Shown here: piece by piece, positions 8,341-16,475 of the stretch
Layout of the letters: the number at the start of each line of letters is the position of its first letter
Position numbering within the stretch: position 1 is the stretch's first letter
Origin: Nostoc sp. T09
GTDB taxonomy: Bacteria > Cyanobacteriota > Cyanobacteriia > Cyanobacteriales > Nostocaceae
Direction of reading: 5' to 3'
Length of the DNA: 38,960 nt
Assembly: GCF_002154695.1 (NCBI RefSeq)
Contig: NZ_MTAV01000029.1
Location: 1-38,960, forward strand
Program-made: the position numbers and the translations under genes
Notes under the pieces: generated by a model
Seen by the model: the letters and a program-made list of their open reading frames with translations, nothing else
What the model was told of the DNA's origin: nothing
The model's database searches: none

Positions 8341-9114
8341 TTGAATATTTGTGAGAAACCACTTAGCTATTACTTAGAAATTGAGCAATTAAGTGCTAAA
8401 GAAGACACAGTTTATGGGCTTGTGTTTGCCATCATAATTATTAGTCTTTGGGTAGCCAGCTTGACTTTTTTACTAAGTATTAGCTATAGCAAGATTCCAA
8501 TTTGGTTGATACCAATTGCCATAGTTTGGCAAATGTTCCTTTATACAGGGCTATTTATTACTGCACATGATGCGATGCATGGGTCAGTTTTTCGCAAAAA
8601 TCCGAAAATTAATAATTTTATCGGTTCGCTAGCTGTAACACTTTACGCTTTGTTTCCATATCAACAGCTTTTAAAGAAACATTGGTTGCATCATCGTTAT
8701 CCAGCTAGCGAATTTGACCCCGATTTTCATGATGGGAAGAGAGAGAATGGCATTTTCTGGTATTTACGCTTCATGATAGAATACTCAAGTTTGCAACAAT
8801 TAATATTACTGGCTGTCGTATTTAATTTAGCTAAATATGTTTTGCACATCTCAGAAATGAATCTCATCTTATTTTGGAGTCTCCCTCCAATTTTAAGTTC
8901 GATTCAACTGTTTTATTTCGGAACATTTTTGCCTCATCGAGAACCGGAAGCAGGGTACATTTATCCCCATTGCAGCCAAACAATTGCATTGCCAAGTTTT
9001 TGGTCATTCATCGCTTGCTACCACTTTGGTTACCATGAAGAACATCATGAGTATCCTCATGTACCTTGGTGGCAACTTCCATCTGTATATAAGCAGAGAG
9101 TATTAAGCAATTAA
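8341..9114 (+). CDS. crtW: Beta-carotene ketolase CrtW
   Basis: The 257-residue membrane protein belongs to the non-haem di-iron fatty-acid-desaturase-like superfamily. Histidine clusters are visible: HDAMH (76-80), HWLHH (114-118) and HEEHH (232-236), within the CrtW-typical contexts TAHDAMHGS and HHEYPHVPWW. Hydrophobic segments lie near 25-47, 52-74, 92-107 and 150-190. CrtW adds 4-keto groups to beta-ionone rings, giving echinenone, canthaxanthin or ketomyxol-type carotenoids. Length equals that of known cyanobacterial CrtW. The start is TTG, preceded by the purine-rich GAAAGGGG about 8 nt upstream; no nearby in-frame ATG fits. A GT1 glycosyltransferase gene follows 67 bp later. A perfect NtcA-type promoter lies upstream, hinting at nitrogen control. 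Confidence 0.93.
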   Translation: MNICEKPLSYYLEIEQLSAKEDTVYGLVFAIIIISLWVASLTFLLSISYSKIPIWLIPIAIVWQMFLYTGLFITAHDAMHGSVFRKNPKINNFIGSLAVTLYALFPYQQLLKKHWLHHRYPASEFDPDFHDGKRENGIFWYLRFMIEYSSLQQLILLAVVFNLAKYVLHISEMNLILFWSLPPILSSIQLFYFGTFLPHREPEAGYIYPHCSQTIALPSFWSFIACYHFGYHEEHHEYPHVPWWQLPSVYKQRVLSN

Positions 9115-9181
9115 GTTGAATTTTGAATTGGCATTATTCAACTTCATGTCGAGTTAAGAATAATCGAAAATCTCAAATGCA

Positions 9182-10459
9182 ATGACTCACTTTGGCATTA
9201 TATGCCCACCCTATCCCGGACACCTAAATCCCCACGCTGCCTTGGGGCGAGAATTGCAATCGCGCGGACATCGGGTTACTTTTCTCCAAATTCCCGATCT
9301 GGAATTAAAGGTGCAATCGGAAGGAGTGAACTTCTATCCGATTGGCGAAGCGATTTATCAACCTGGATCAATAGCTGAAACCTTTGCCCAACTGGGAAAG
9401 CTAAGTGCTGTAGAGGCGCTGCGTTACTCTGTTGACTTTTGCCAGCAAATGGTGGAAATCATCTGCCAAGATGCACCAAAAGCGATCGCAGCGACGGGAA
9501 TTGAGGTTTTGCTGGTAGATCAACTCGAACCTGTGGGTGAAACAGTGGCGGAATATCTCAACCTTCCGTTTATCTGCATTTCTTGTGGCCAGGTAATTCA
9601 CCGCCGCGCTGATGTTCCGCCTTTTTTTACTCCTTGGAATTACCAAAATACCCAGTGGGCAAAAATCCGCAATCAGGTAGCTTATTACTTTTTAGATCGC
9701 AGTTGTCAACCAATTTTGCAAACGATTAATCGTTACCGTCAGCAGTGGAAGTTGCCAAATTACCGCCACATCTACGCTTCTAATGCGCGGCTGGCTCATA
9801 TTAGTCAACAACCTCCGGCATTTGAGTTTCCCATTCCCAACTTGCGATCGCATCTTCATTATGTAGGGCCGTTACGCAACGCTTCACCACAATTAGTTGA
9901 TTTCCCTTACGATCGGTTGACTACACAGCCTATGGTTTATGCCTCCTTGGGAAGCGTCCAGAACACTAAACATACAGTATTTTGCTGCATTGCTGCTGCT
10001 TGTGCAGAACTGGATGTACAACTAGTAATTGCACATGGGGGTGGAATGAGTGCAGAAATAGTGCAATCGCTACCTGGAAGTCCATTAGTAGTTGAGTATG
10101 CACCCCAACCAGATATCATGGCCAAAGCAAGCCTGACGATTACCCATGCGGGGATGAATACAACATTAGATTCCCTAAGCTACGGTGTACCTTTAGTAGC
10201 AATTCCTATCACCTTTGAACAGCCAGGAACTGGCGCACGTATTTGTTCAACGGTCGTCGGAGAAGTGCTGTCTCTACCGAAACTTAGCGTTTCCAAACTG
10301 CGATCGACAATAGAGCAGGTATTAACGACACATTCTTATAGAAAGAATGCACAAAAGATTCAACAATCAATTCAACAAGCAGGCGGCGTAAAACAGGCAG
10401 CAAATATTATTGAGCAGGTTACTCAATCCCAAAGTTATCAAGTAGTCGAGGCATTATAA
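9182..10459 (+). CDS. GT1-family glycosyltransferase, candidate carotenoid glycosyltransferase
   Basis: The 425-residue protein has the GT-B fold pattern of UGT/MGT-like glycosyltransferases. The N-terminus GIICPPYPGHLNPHAALG contains the early His-Leu-Asn-Pro loop typical of the family. The C-terminal donor site reads VVEYAPQPDIMAKASLTIT, then HAGMNTTLDSL and GVPLVAIPITFEQPG (about residues 300-350). Such enzymes transfer sugar from a UDP- or dTDP-sugar to a small lipophilic acceptor. The best-known relatives include zeaxanthin glucosyltransferase CrtX and macrolide glycosyltransferases. Because it lies 67 bp after crtW on the same strand, a xanthophyll acceptor is plausible, but that is inference from context. 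Confidence 0.8.
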   Translation: MTHFGIICPPYPGHLNPHAALGRELQSRGHRVTFLQIPDLELKVQSEGVNFYPIGEAIYQPGSIAETFAQLGKLSAVEALRYSVDFCQQMVEIICQDAPKAIAATGIEVLLVDQLEPVGETVAEYLNLPFICISCGQVIHRRADVPPFFTPWNYQNTQWAKIRNQVAYYFLDRSCQPILQTINRYRQQWKLPNYRHIYASNARLAHISQQPPAFEFPIPNLRSHLHYVGPLRNASPQLVDFPYDRLTTQPMVYASLGSVQNTKHTVFCCIAAACAELDVQLVIAHGGGMSAEIVQSLPGSPLVVEYAPQPDIMAKASLTITHAGMNTTLDSLSYGVPLVAIPITFEQPGTGARICSTVVGEVLSLPKLSVSKLRSTIEQVLTTHSYRKNAQKIQQSIQQAGGVKQAANIIEQVTQSQSYQVVEAL

Positions 10460-10612
10460 ATCTTATTCCGCTTGGTAGATTCAATCAAGATTTAAGAGAG
10501 CTAATTATAAGTAGTAGAGATAATTTCACGTAAAATCCAATAACTATAATCCTCTTTTGAACAGAATTGTTCCTTCTGCATTTTATTTAAAAACACTCGA
10601 TTAAATAGTAGT

Positions 10613-12301
10613 ATGCAAAATATTTATGGCAATATTCAGGGAATAAAAGCCAGCCAAATCAAACAATTACAACAGCTTTACGAGCAACGGCAACCCGGAG
10701 ATAGATTGATTACGCCAGAGTTTGCTCAAGCCTTAGCAACAATTAGCCAAAAAATTCACCACCCTATTTGTTGTTATATCAATCGGCGTGGGCAAGTTAT
10801 CCGAATTGCTGTAGGAACACCAAGCCAAACTCAAATTCCACCTGAGGAGTTACCCCGTCGCAGTGCAGAGCGCTTAAGCAGCATTCGTTGTGTTACTACT
10901 CAATTTAAATCAGATTCACCTGATGAAGCAGCGTTGGTTGCAATGGCACGTCAGCGCTTAGATGCTCTTGTCGTGTTAACTGTAGTTAATGGCGAAGTAA
11001 AAGACACTTTTTTAGCTTACCTTTTCCCCGATTCCGAAAATCCTTGGGTTATTTCACCTCCTCTAAGTTTGGATGACCTAACCGAACAAGAATTTGATGT
11101 CTTAGTTGCGGAATGGGAAGAAGAAATTGCTGACGCGGGAGATGGAATATTTCTATCGCAAGACATCGTATCCGATCGAGATAGGGTGTTGTTGGTAGGA
11201 GTACAGACAGAAGATGTCTCCGTGCAACGCTTTGAAGATGGACTTGCTGAATTGGTGCGTTTGGTGGAAAGTGCTGGAGGAATTGTACTCGATACGATGC
11301 GGCAAAAGCGCGACCGCCCCCATCCGCAAACAGTTGTCGGTAAGGGAAAGGTGGAAGAAATCACGCTTCTAGCCCAAAAAGTTAGAGCTAATCTGATTGT
11401 TTTTGACCGAGATATTTCTGCATCTCAAGCCCGTAACTTGGAACAAGAGATTGGCATCCGAGTTGTAGACCGTACAGAAGTAATTCTTGATATTTTCGCT
11501 CAACGCGCTCGTACTCAAGAGGGGAAATTACAAGTAGAACTGGCACAACTCGAATATATGTTACCTCGGCTACGCGGCCGCGGTCAGGAGATGTCTCGAT
11601 TAGGTGCAGGAATTGGTACGCGGGGGCCTGGTGAAACAAAACTAGAGACAGAACGGCGAACAATTCAACGGCGAATTGCTCAACTACAGCAAGAAGTCAA
11701 CCAGTTACAAGAACATCGCGCCCGCATCAGACAACAACGACAACAGCAAGAAATTCCGGTTGTGGCATTAGTTGGGTATACCAATGCTGGTAAATCGACT
11801 TTGTTGAATGTGTTAACTAACGCTGAAGTTTACACCGCAGACCAACTCTTTGCCACCCTCGACCCGACAACGCGCAAGGTGGTAATTATAGAACCAGAAA
11901 CGCAACAACGTCGGTCAATTCTGCTCACAGATACTGTAGGGTTTATTCACGAACTCCCACCACCACTGATGGATGCGTTTCGCGCCACATTGGAGGAAGT
12001 AATTGAGGCAGATGCCATGCTTCATGTCGTGGATTTATCCCATCCAGCTTGGGAAGACCAGATTGCGAGTGTAGAGGAAATACTCGCAGAAATGCCTGAG
12101 ATTCCTGAAAAGAGTTTGATTGCTTTTAACAAGATTGACCGAGTAGAAAGGGAAACTTTGGCTGAAGCTCAACAAAAGTATCCTGAAGCTGTGTTTATCT
12201 CGGCAACTCACCACTTAGGTTTAGAAACATTAAAAATGCGATCGCTGCAACTAATAGACGAACCTATGGAAGCGATCGCAGTCCCGCAAAATTCATACTA
12301 A
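10613..12301 (+). CDS. hflX: GTPase HflX
   Basis: The 562-residue protein contains a full HflX. The N-terminal HflX domain (about 190-370) has RPHPQTVVGKGKVEEI and LPRLRGRGQEMSRLGAGIGT, followed by a long coiled coil rich in Gln and Arg. The G domain shows G1 GYTNAGKST (about 388-396), G2 around TLDPTTR, G3 DTVGF and G4 NKID. HflX binds the large ribosomal subunit and can split stalled or hibernating ribosomes after heat stress. About 190 extra residues at the N-terminus, ahead of the canonical start of Escherichia coli HflX, are usual in cyanobacterial versions. The start lacks a clear Shine-Dalgarno. An isoaspartyl-peptidase gene follows after 14 bp with its own AAAGGAA, so the two are probably co-transcribed. 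Confidence 0.93.
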   Translation: MQNIYGNIQGIKASQIKQLQQLYEQRQPGDRLITPEFAQALATISQKIHHPICCYINRRGQVIRIAVGTPSQTQIPPEELPRRSAERLSSIRCVTTQFKSDSPDEAALVAMARQRLDALVVLTVVNGEVKDTFLAYLFPDSENPWVISPPLSLDDLTEQEFDVLVAEWEEEIADAGDGIFLSQDIVSDRDRVLLVGVQTEDVSVQRFEDGLAELVRLVESAGGIVLDTMRQKRDRPHPQTVVGKGKVEEITLLAQKVRANLIVFDRDISASQARNLEQEIGIRVVDRTEVILDIFAQRARTQEGKLQVELAQLEYMLPRLRGRGQEMSRLGAGIGTRGPGETKLETERRTIQRRIAQLQQEVNQLQEHRARIRQQRQQQEIPVVALVGYTNAGKSTLLNVLTNAEVYTADQLFATLDPTTRKVVIIEPETQQRRSILLTDTVGFIHELPPPLMDAFRATLEEVIEADAMLHVVDLSHPAWEDQIASVEEILAEMPEIPEKSLIAFNKIDRVERETLAEAQQKYPEAVFISATHHLGLETLKMRSLQLIDEPMEAIAVPQNSY

Positions 12302-12315
12302 CTAAAGGAAATTCT

Positions 12316-13188
12316 ATGATACCGACTATCATTGTTCACGGTGGAGCAAAAACCATCACAGAAGATAAAGTTGCAGCTAACAATGCAGGCTGTACAGCAG
12401 CAGCAGAAGCTGGTTGGGCAGTATTGATTAGCGGTGGTACTGCCGCAGAAGCAGTTGAAGCAGCCATCCGGGTACTAGAAGCCGACCCGACATTTAACGC
12501 CAGTCTGGGCGCAACTCTCAACAACGACGGAGAGGTGGAGATGGACGCGGCGATGATGGAAGGCTCTTTAAGTTGGGGAGCAGTTGCAGCCGTTCAAGGC
12601 ATCCGCCATCCTATTTCGGTAGCACGCAAAATTATGGATGAAAAACCCAGGCTACTAGTAGCACGGGGTGCAGAACGCTTCGCCGCCGAAAATGGAGCCG
12701 AACTGTGTAAAAAAGAAGACTTAATAGCTGATGAGCAGTGGCAGCAGTGGCAGGAAGATCAGAAAGTGATTGATCGTCCTAATACTGTAGGCTGTGTAGC
12801 TTTGGATGCTAGCGGTGTCTTAGCTGCCGGCACTTCAACTGGCGGTACTACGAACCAGCAACAAGGTCGCGTCGGTGACACTGCGGTTGTTGGCTCTGGC
12901 TTATACGCTGATAATAAGCTCGGCGCTTGCTCAACAACAGGTGATGGCGAGTCGATTATCCCGGTGGTTTTGGCTAAAACTGCGATCGATTTCTTAACTG
13001 GAGAAAGACACCCAGACGAAGCAGCACAGATGGCAATTGAGGCTTTGAAATCTAAAGTCAAAGGTGAAGCTGGGTGCATCCTCGTAGACCGCCAAGGACG
13101 TGTAGGCTGGGCGTATAACTCATCACATATGGCTTGTGCTTATATGACCGAAGGTCAAGACAAGGTGGCTGTCTTTACCCAGAAATAA
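12316..13188 (+). CDS. Isoaspartyl peptidase / type 2 L-asparaginase (Ntn-hydrolase)
   Basis: The 290-residue product matches plant-type asparaginases. It opens with IIVHGGA, has the helix GGTAAEAVEAAI and FNASLGATLN, and carries the cleavage-site/nucleophile block NTVGCVALD with Thr157. GTSTGGTTNQQQGRVGD and STTGDGE follow, as expected for the beta subunit. These enzymes autocleave before the Thr and remove isoaspartyl residues from peptides or hydrolyse asparagine; in cyanobacteria they also act on beta-aspartyl-arginine from cyanophycin breakdown. Which role applies here is open. The residue before Thr157 is Asn rather than the more common Gly or Asp. The gene follows hflX by 14 bp and ends at a hairpin. 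Confidence 0.92.
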   Translation: MIPTIIVHGGAKTITEDKVAANNAGCTAAAEAGWAVLISGGTAAEAVEAAIRVLEADPTFNASLGATLNNDGEVEMDAAMMEGSLSWGAVAAVQGIRHPISVARKIMDEKPRLLVARGAERFAAENGAELCKKEDLIADEQWQQWQEDQKVIDRPNTVGCVALDASGVLAAGTSTGGTTNQQQGRVGDTAVVGSGLYADNKLGACSTTGDGESIIPVVLAKTAIDFLTGERHPDEAAQMAIEALKSKVKGEAGCILVDRQGRVGWAYNSSHMACAYMTEGQDKVAVFTQK

Positions 13189-13224
13189 ATCACGTATCGC
13201 TCAAAGAAGGCTTTTTCTATTAAC

Positions 13225-13250
13225 AACCGCATCCCTTTTAGGGTGCGGTT
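13225..13250 (+). terminator. Hairpin after the isoaspartyl-peptidase gene
   Basis: AACCGCA-CCC pairs with GGGTGCGGTT around a TTTTA loop (10 bp, one bulged T). It starts 37 bp after the stop codon. The U-tract is weak (TCTC), so termination may not rest on the hairpin alone. Confidence 0.6.
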
Positions 13251-13403
13251 TCTCAGAGACTTTAATAATTTTAAAGTGAGTCATTTTATCTGTTTTCTCA
13301 AGAGATAACAGATGTATTTTAATTAGAAAATTAGCAAATTTCATGCTTAATAGAAATTGCTTTGGCTTAATTTCAACTAATAGTAAACAACATTATATTT
13401 TTC

Positions 13404-13515
13404 ATATAGGAATCCAATTTGATTATTGAAAAATCTGCGTATATGTAGGTGGGCACTGCCCATCCTACGTATATTTCAGGAATCAAGTATGAATCCTATA
13501 CAAATCAAATTGTAG
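13404..13515. repeat. MITE-like element with internal GTGGGCA palindrome
   Basis: The core 13445-13468 is GTAGGTGGGCACTGCCCATCCTAC, an almost perfect palindrome shared with 17412-17436 and 33610-33630. The flanks carry partly inverted sequences (ATAGGAATCCAATTTGATT on the left, complements of these blocks on the right). A related left flank recurs at 38845-38867. The rest of the 439-bp gap (13189-13627) is AT-rich without a gene. Confidence 0.6.
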
Positions 13516-13627
13516 TCAAGCTCACATTCAATCTTTACATTATTCACTTCATATTATAGATGTCAAATATCTCAAGAACTATGTTAGATATAAATTTATT
13601 TAAATCCATTTAACAAGGAGAATAAAT

Positions 13628-13840
13628 ATGCAATTTCAAATAGAATGCAATACAGACAAAAGTAGCCAAGTATGCCTGATTTGCCACCAAACTTTTCAGA
13701 TGCTGGCAGCAAGATTAATTATATGTAATGACCAAGGCGACGGTTATGGAGATATTTGCCCCCAATGTACAGCTAGAGGTGGTAATTGGATTCAAGTTCA
13801 ACTCCAAGAATTTAGTAATAAGCCACTAGCCTTAAAATGA
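13628..13840 (+). CDS. Small Cys-rich protein with two CxxC pairs
   Basis: This 70-residue protein has CLIC at 16-19, a further Cys at 33 and CPQC at 43-46, the spacing of a small zinc ribbon or a redox-active metal site. It has no signal peptide or membrane segment and I do not recognise a named family. A strong Shine-Dalgarno (AAGGAG) lies 7-8 nt before the ATG. It is the first gene of a tightly packed run reaching to 17200; the next gene begins 18 bp later. A metal-binding accessory role beside the hemerythrin-like protein is a guess. Confidence 0.75.
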   Translation: MQFQIECNTDKSSQVCLICHQTFQMLAARLIICNDQGDGYGDICPQCTARGGNWIQVQLQEFSNKPLALK

Positions 13841-13858
13841 GCGAGAGGAGTTTAAAAA

Positions 13859-14902
13859 ATGGTTACAACTCTTGATGACATCAAGCGCCTGGCAATTGCA
13901 ACACAATTAGCAGATATGAAAGCACTGCAAAATCTGTTGATTAACAATGAGCAGCGATTTATCAAAGATTGCACTGATGATGATATTCGTGAGCGTCTAG
14001 AGGATATGCTCAAAGACGATCAAAAAAATCAGGGTGTTATTGATACTGTAATTGTTCAATACGGTGTTAAGGGAGAGCCTAAAAAAACCACCCAAAAAAT
14101 GATTGAGCAAGTTCAAGAACTTATGGAAAGTTCCGAACTAAATTTGTTTGAGAAAGTACGAGAGCATGAATTACTCAAGCATAAACAAACGATGGCTGGA
14201 CTACTAACCCACAAAGCCGCTCAAGTTGTTGGTGCTGATATTGAAGCTACTATCACTCCTTTAAATACAGTTAACTTTGAAAACCGCGCTCATCAAGAAC
14301 AACTTAAAGGAATTATCGAGATTTTGGGTGTTCGTGAACTAACAGGAAAACAGCCAAAGCAAGGACTATGGGCCAGGGTTGAAGATGCTGTTGCAGCCTT
14401 AACCGGTGTGGTGGGTAGTGTAGTAACACGCAGCGATCACGAGATGAGCATCCGTGACCTACTTCTGATGGATCATACTAAGGCTGATATTCTATTTGTA
14501 GAAATTTTCAGTACTGACGATCCTCAAAAAATTCAAGAGTATTTTGGGCAACTCTATAAAGATATAAAAGTTCATGGGATGGCTGAAGAAGAAGTAATGT
14601 ATCCAGCAGTTCGTCCCTATTACGAACATACAGATGAGATATACGCTCAAACCGATGAAGTGATGGAGATGTTAGATGAAATTAAACTTCTTAACCCCTC
14701 TTCATCTGAATTTAAAGCAAAAGTTGAGCAGCTAAGAATTGCGGTACGAACTCATATTAATCAAGAAGAAAAAGATATATTCCCCATACTTTGTCACAAC
14801 TTTAGCCATGAACAGCAAAAGCAAATAGCTACCGAGTTTAAAACAGTTAAAAGCAAGCTACAAGAGCAGATAGCTGCTTCAAATGATGTGGCTGTAACCT
14901 AA
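13859..14902 (+). CDS. Two-domain ferritin-like / hemerythrin HHE protein
   Basis: The 347-residue protein is nearly all helical. The C-terminal half (about 195-335) is a hemerythrin HHE domain: His206 in MDHTKAD, His239 and Glu243 in VHGMAEEEVMYPAV, and His299 and Glu303 in RTHINQEEKDIFPIL are candidate di-iron ligands. The N-terminal half (about 5-160) looks like a degenerate ferritin-like four-helix bundle with His/Glu-rich helices (REHELLKHKQTM, HQEQLK). Hemerythrin-like proteins bind or sense O2 or NO, or protect iron centres; no such role is shown for this one. GAGAGGAG precedes the start. The small CxxC protein lies 18 bp upstream, and a membrane protein follows. Confidence 0.85.
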   Translation: MVTTLDDIKRLAIATQLADMKALQNLLINNEQRFIKDCTDDDIRERLEDMLKDDQKNQGVIDTVIVQYGVKGEPKKTTQKMIEQVQELMESSELNLFEKVREHELLKHKQTMAGLLTHKAAQVVGADIEATITPLNTVNFENRAHQEQLKGIIEILGVRELTGKQPKQGLWARVEDAVAALTGVVGSVVTRSDHEMSIRDLLLMDHTKADILFVEIFSTDDPQKIQEYFGQLYKDIKVHGMAEEEVMYPAVRPYYEHTDEIYAQTDEVMEMLDEIKLLNPSSSEFKAKVEQLRIAVRTHINQEEKDIFPILCHNFSHEQQKQIATEFKTVKSKLQEQIAASNDVAVT

Positions 14903-14951
14903 AAACTAACCACGGTTTCTCATCAAAACAATTCTGGCGTTGTGTGCAATT

Positions 14952-15347
14952 ATGAATAATCAAACGACTTGGAAGTATATATTTCAACTCAAAGCTGTAA
15001 TTAATTGGGTTGAATCTGTGTTTTTGCTATTATCTGACCAATGGATTCGTGGGTTACTTGGTGAGGAACCCCTGATCAATACTGAATATTCACATTTATT
15101 TCTGATGTTGGTATTTGTTATCGGGATTGGCTATTGGTGGGTTGGTAACGACATCTCTCGCAATCATGGCATTGTAAAACTGGGAATTATCGCCCAATGT
15201 TCTGTATTCATTGTGCTGGCTTATCACACTTTGGTAAACAATCTTCACCCCTTTTATTTACTTCCAGGTATCATTGACCTTACTTTTGCAATTCTCTTCG
15301 GTATATTTCTAAACTCTTATGCTCGAACTCAACCAGCTATGGAGTAA
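14952..15347 (+). CDS. Small integral membrane protein of unknown function
   Basis: About 131 residues with an N-terminal amphipathic stretch (INWVESVFLLLSDQWI) and three clear hydrophobic segments (about 45-63, 72-92, 97-118), so three or four membrane passes. The segment WWVGNDISRNHGIVKLG forms a polar loop between passes. I recognise no named family, though size and pattern resemble DoxX-like small membrane proteins, and a true DoxX-like gene lies two genes on. I chose ATG 14952; an in-frame TTG at 14940 would add four residues. It follows the hemerythrin-like gene by 49 bp and ends 4 bp before a 42-codon ORF. Confidence 0.7.
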   Translation: MNNQTTWKYIFQLKAVINWVESVFLLLSDQWIRGLLGEEPLINTEYSHLFLMLVFVIGIGYWWVGNDISRNHGIVKLGIIAQCSVFIVLAYHTLVNNLHPFYLLPGIIDLTFAILFGIFLNSYARTQPAME

Positions 15348-15351
15348 ATCA

Positions 15352-15480
15352 ATGTCGATAAAAACACTTCATATCCCCTTAGATACAGCTGTGCAAATGG
15401 TGATGGATAGTGTAATTACACACGCACCAAGCTGCGTACTAATTCTGAAAGCGCGTAACGCATATCTCAACTCTGACTAA
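15352..15480 (+). CDS. Possible 42-residue small protein coupled to the next gene
   Basis: An ATG-initiated frame of 42 codons begins 4 bp after the membrane-protein stop, and its TAA shares its last base with the ATG of the SRPBCC gene (TAATG). This exact packing suggests it is translated and may couple translation to the next gene. The peptide is soluble-looking, with no membrane segment and one Cys, and I recognise no family. It could instead be the remnant of a longer gene. No strong Shine-Dalgarno is present. Confidence 0.45.
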   Translation: MSIKTLHIPLDTAVQMVMDSVITHAPSCVLILKARNAYLNSD

Positions 15481-16079
15481 TGGAAAGCTCCAATTTAAAT
15501 CGAGGTATTGCATACACTTGGGGGTCTACGCCTGAAGAAAGGCTGATGTCGTTTCCCTGTGACCAATATATAGAAAATAGTGATGAGGCCTATTTCCGAG
15601 CCATAAATGTAAAAGCACCAACTCAGGTTTTATTTCGATGGCTATGCCAACTTAAGGTTGGATCATACAGTTATGACTGGATTGACCGCCTCGAAAGGAT
15701 ATTTTTTCCGGTTCAAGATTCAATATCAAACCCTCCAAGCCCAAAACAACTAATTCCAGGTCTAGAAAACTTAGCACTTGGTCAAAGAGTAATGGGCGTT
15801 TTTAAACTCGTTGATTTTGAAAAAAATCGACATTTAACAATAGTAATGGATGATGAGAAAGCCATTACTATGTTTGGTAATATTGCAGCGAGTTATATAG
15901 TTTCTCCACTATCAGAAAACACTAGTCGCCTAATTCTTAAAGGACATATTCGCTATCCCCGGAATAGTTTTTGGTCATGGATACGCTATATTCTGCCTTG
16001 GGGAGATTTAGTGATGATGCGTCAGCAGTTTTTGAGGCTAAAAAGTTTAGCTGAATCTAGCTGTGAGGTAAGTATTTAG
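15480..16079 (+). CDS. SRPBCC (START/Bet v 1-like) family protein
   Basis: The 199-residue protein fits the SRPBCC superfamily of deep hydrophobic-pocket proteins. It has YFRAINVKAPTQVLFRWLCQL (about 38-58), the usual N-terminal strand-helix, then YSYDWIDRL, a PGLENLALGQRVMG strand pair, and a long C-terminal helix beginning near WGDLVMMRQQFLRLKSLAE. Such proteins bind lipids, polyketides or other hydrophobic ligands; no substrate can be read here. The start overlaps the stop of the preceding 42-codon ORF by one base and the DoxX-like gene follows 3 bp later, so it sits firmly inside an operon. Confidence 0.8.
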   Translation: MESSNLNRGIAYTWGSTPEERLMSFPCDQYIENSDEAYFRAINVKAPTQVLFRWLCQLKVGSYSYDWIDRLERIFFPVQDSISNPPSPKQLIPGLENLALGQRVMGVFKLVDFEKNRHLTIVMDDEKAITMFGNIAASYIVSPLSENTSRLILKGHIRYPRNSFWSWIRYILPWGDLVMMRQQFLRLKSLAESSCEVSI

Positions 16080-16082
16080 AAT

Positions 16083-16475
16083 ATGAGAAGGTACAAAATA
16101 GTCTTCCAAATCATACTTGCAATTGGGATGGTAGTAGTTGGTTTATTGCACTTTACTCACCCAGGAGGATTTGAGAAGATTGTGCCAGACTACCTTCCTT
16201 ACCATTTGCCATTAGTTTACACTAGCGGATTTTTGGAAGTTTTGGCGGGAATAGGATTATTAATTCCTGGGGTTAGCCGTTTTGCTGCATGGCTTCTGGT
16301 TGTACTTTATATTGTTGTTTTTCCAGCTAATCTCTATCAGGCAGTAAATAATATTGAAGTTGCAGCATTACCACACGATCCGCCACTAATTTGGTTGCGG
16401 CTTCCTTTTCAGGCTCTGTTAGTTGCTTGGGCTTGGTGGTTTACAAGAGAAAATATAACTGAGACAACTGAATGA
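16083..16475 (+). CDS. DoxX-like small membrane protein
   Basis: The 130-residue protein has four hydrophobic segments (about 7-25, 45-62, 67-88, 103-120). The motif HFTHPGGFEKIVPDYLP after the first segment is typical of DoxX-like proteins. Members of this family are often found near redox or thiol-stress genes, and their biochemical role is mostly unsettled. It begins 3 bp after the SRPBCC gene and overlaps the DUF72 gene by 4 bp (ATGA), so the three are translationally linked. Confidence 0.85.
   Translation: MRRYKIVFQIILAIGMVVVGLLHFTHPGGFEKIVPDYLPYHLPLVYTSGFLEVLAGIGLLIPGVSRFAAWLLVVLYIVVFPANLYQAVNNIEVAALPHDPPLIWLRLPFQALLVAWAWWFTRENITETTE

Noticed and set aside
11017-11364. 115-codon minus-strand frame inside hflX
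   Set aside because: It lies opposite the conserved HflX coding region, and its low-complexity Ser/Pro-rich product is typical of an antisense shadow.
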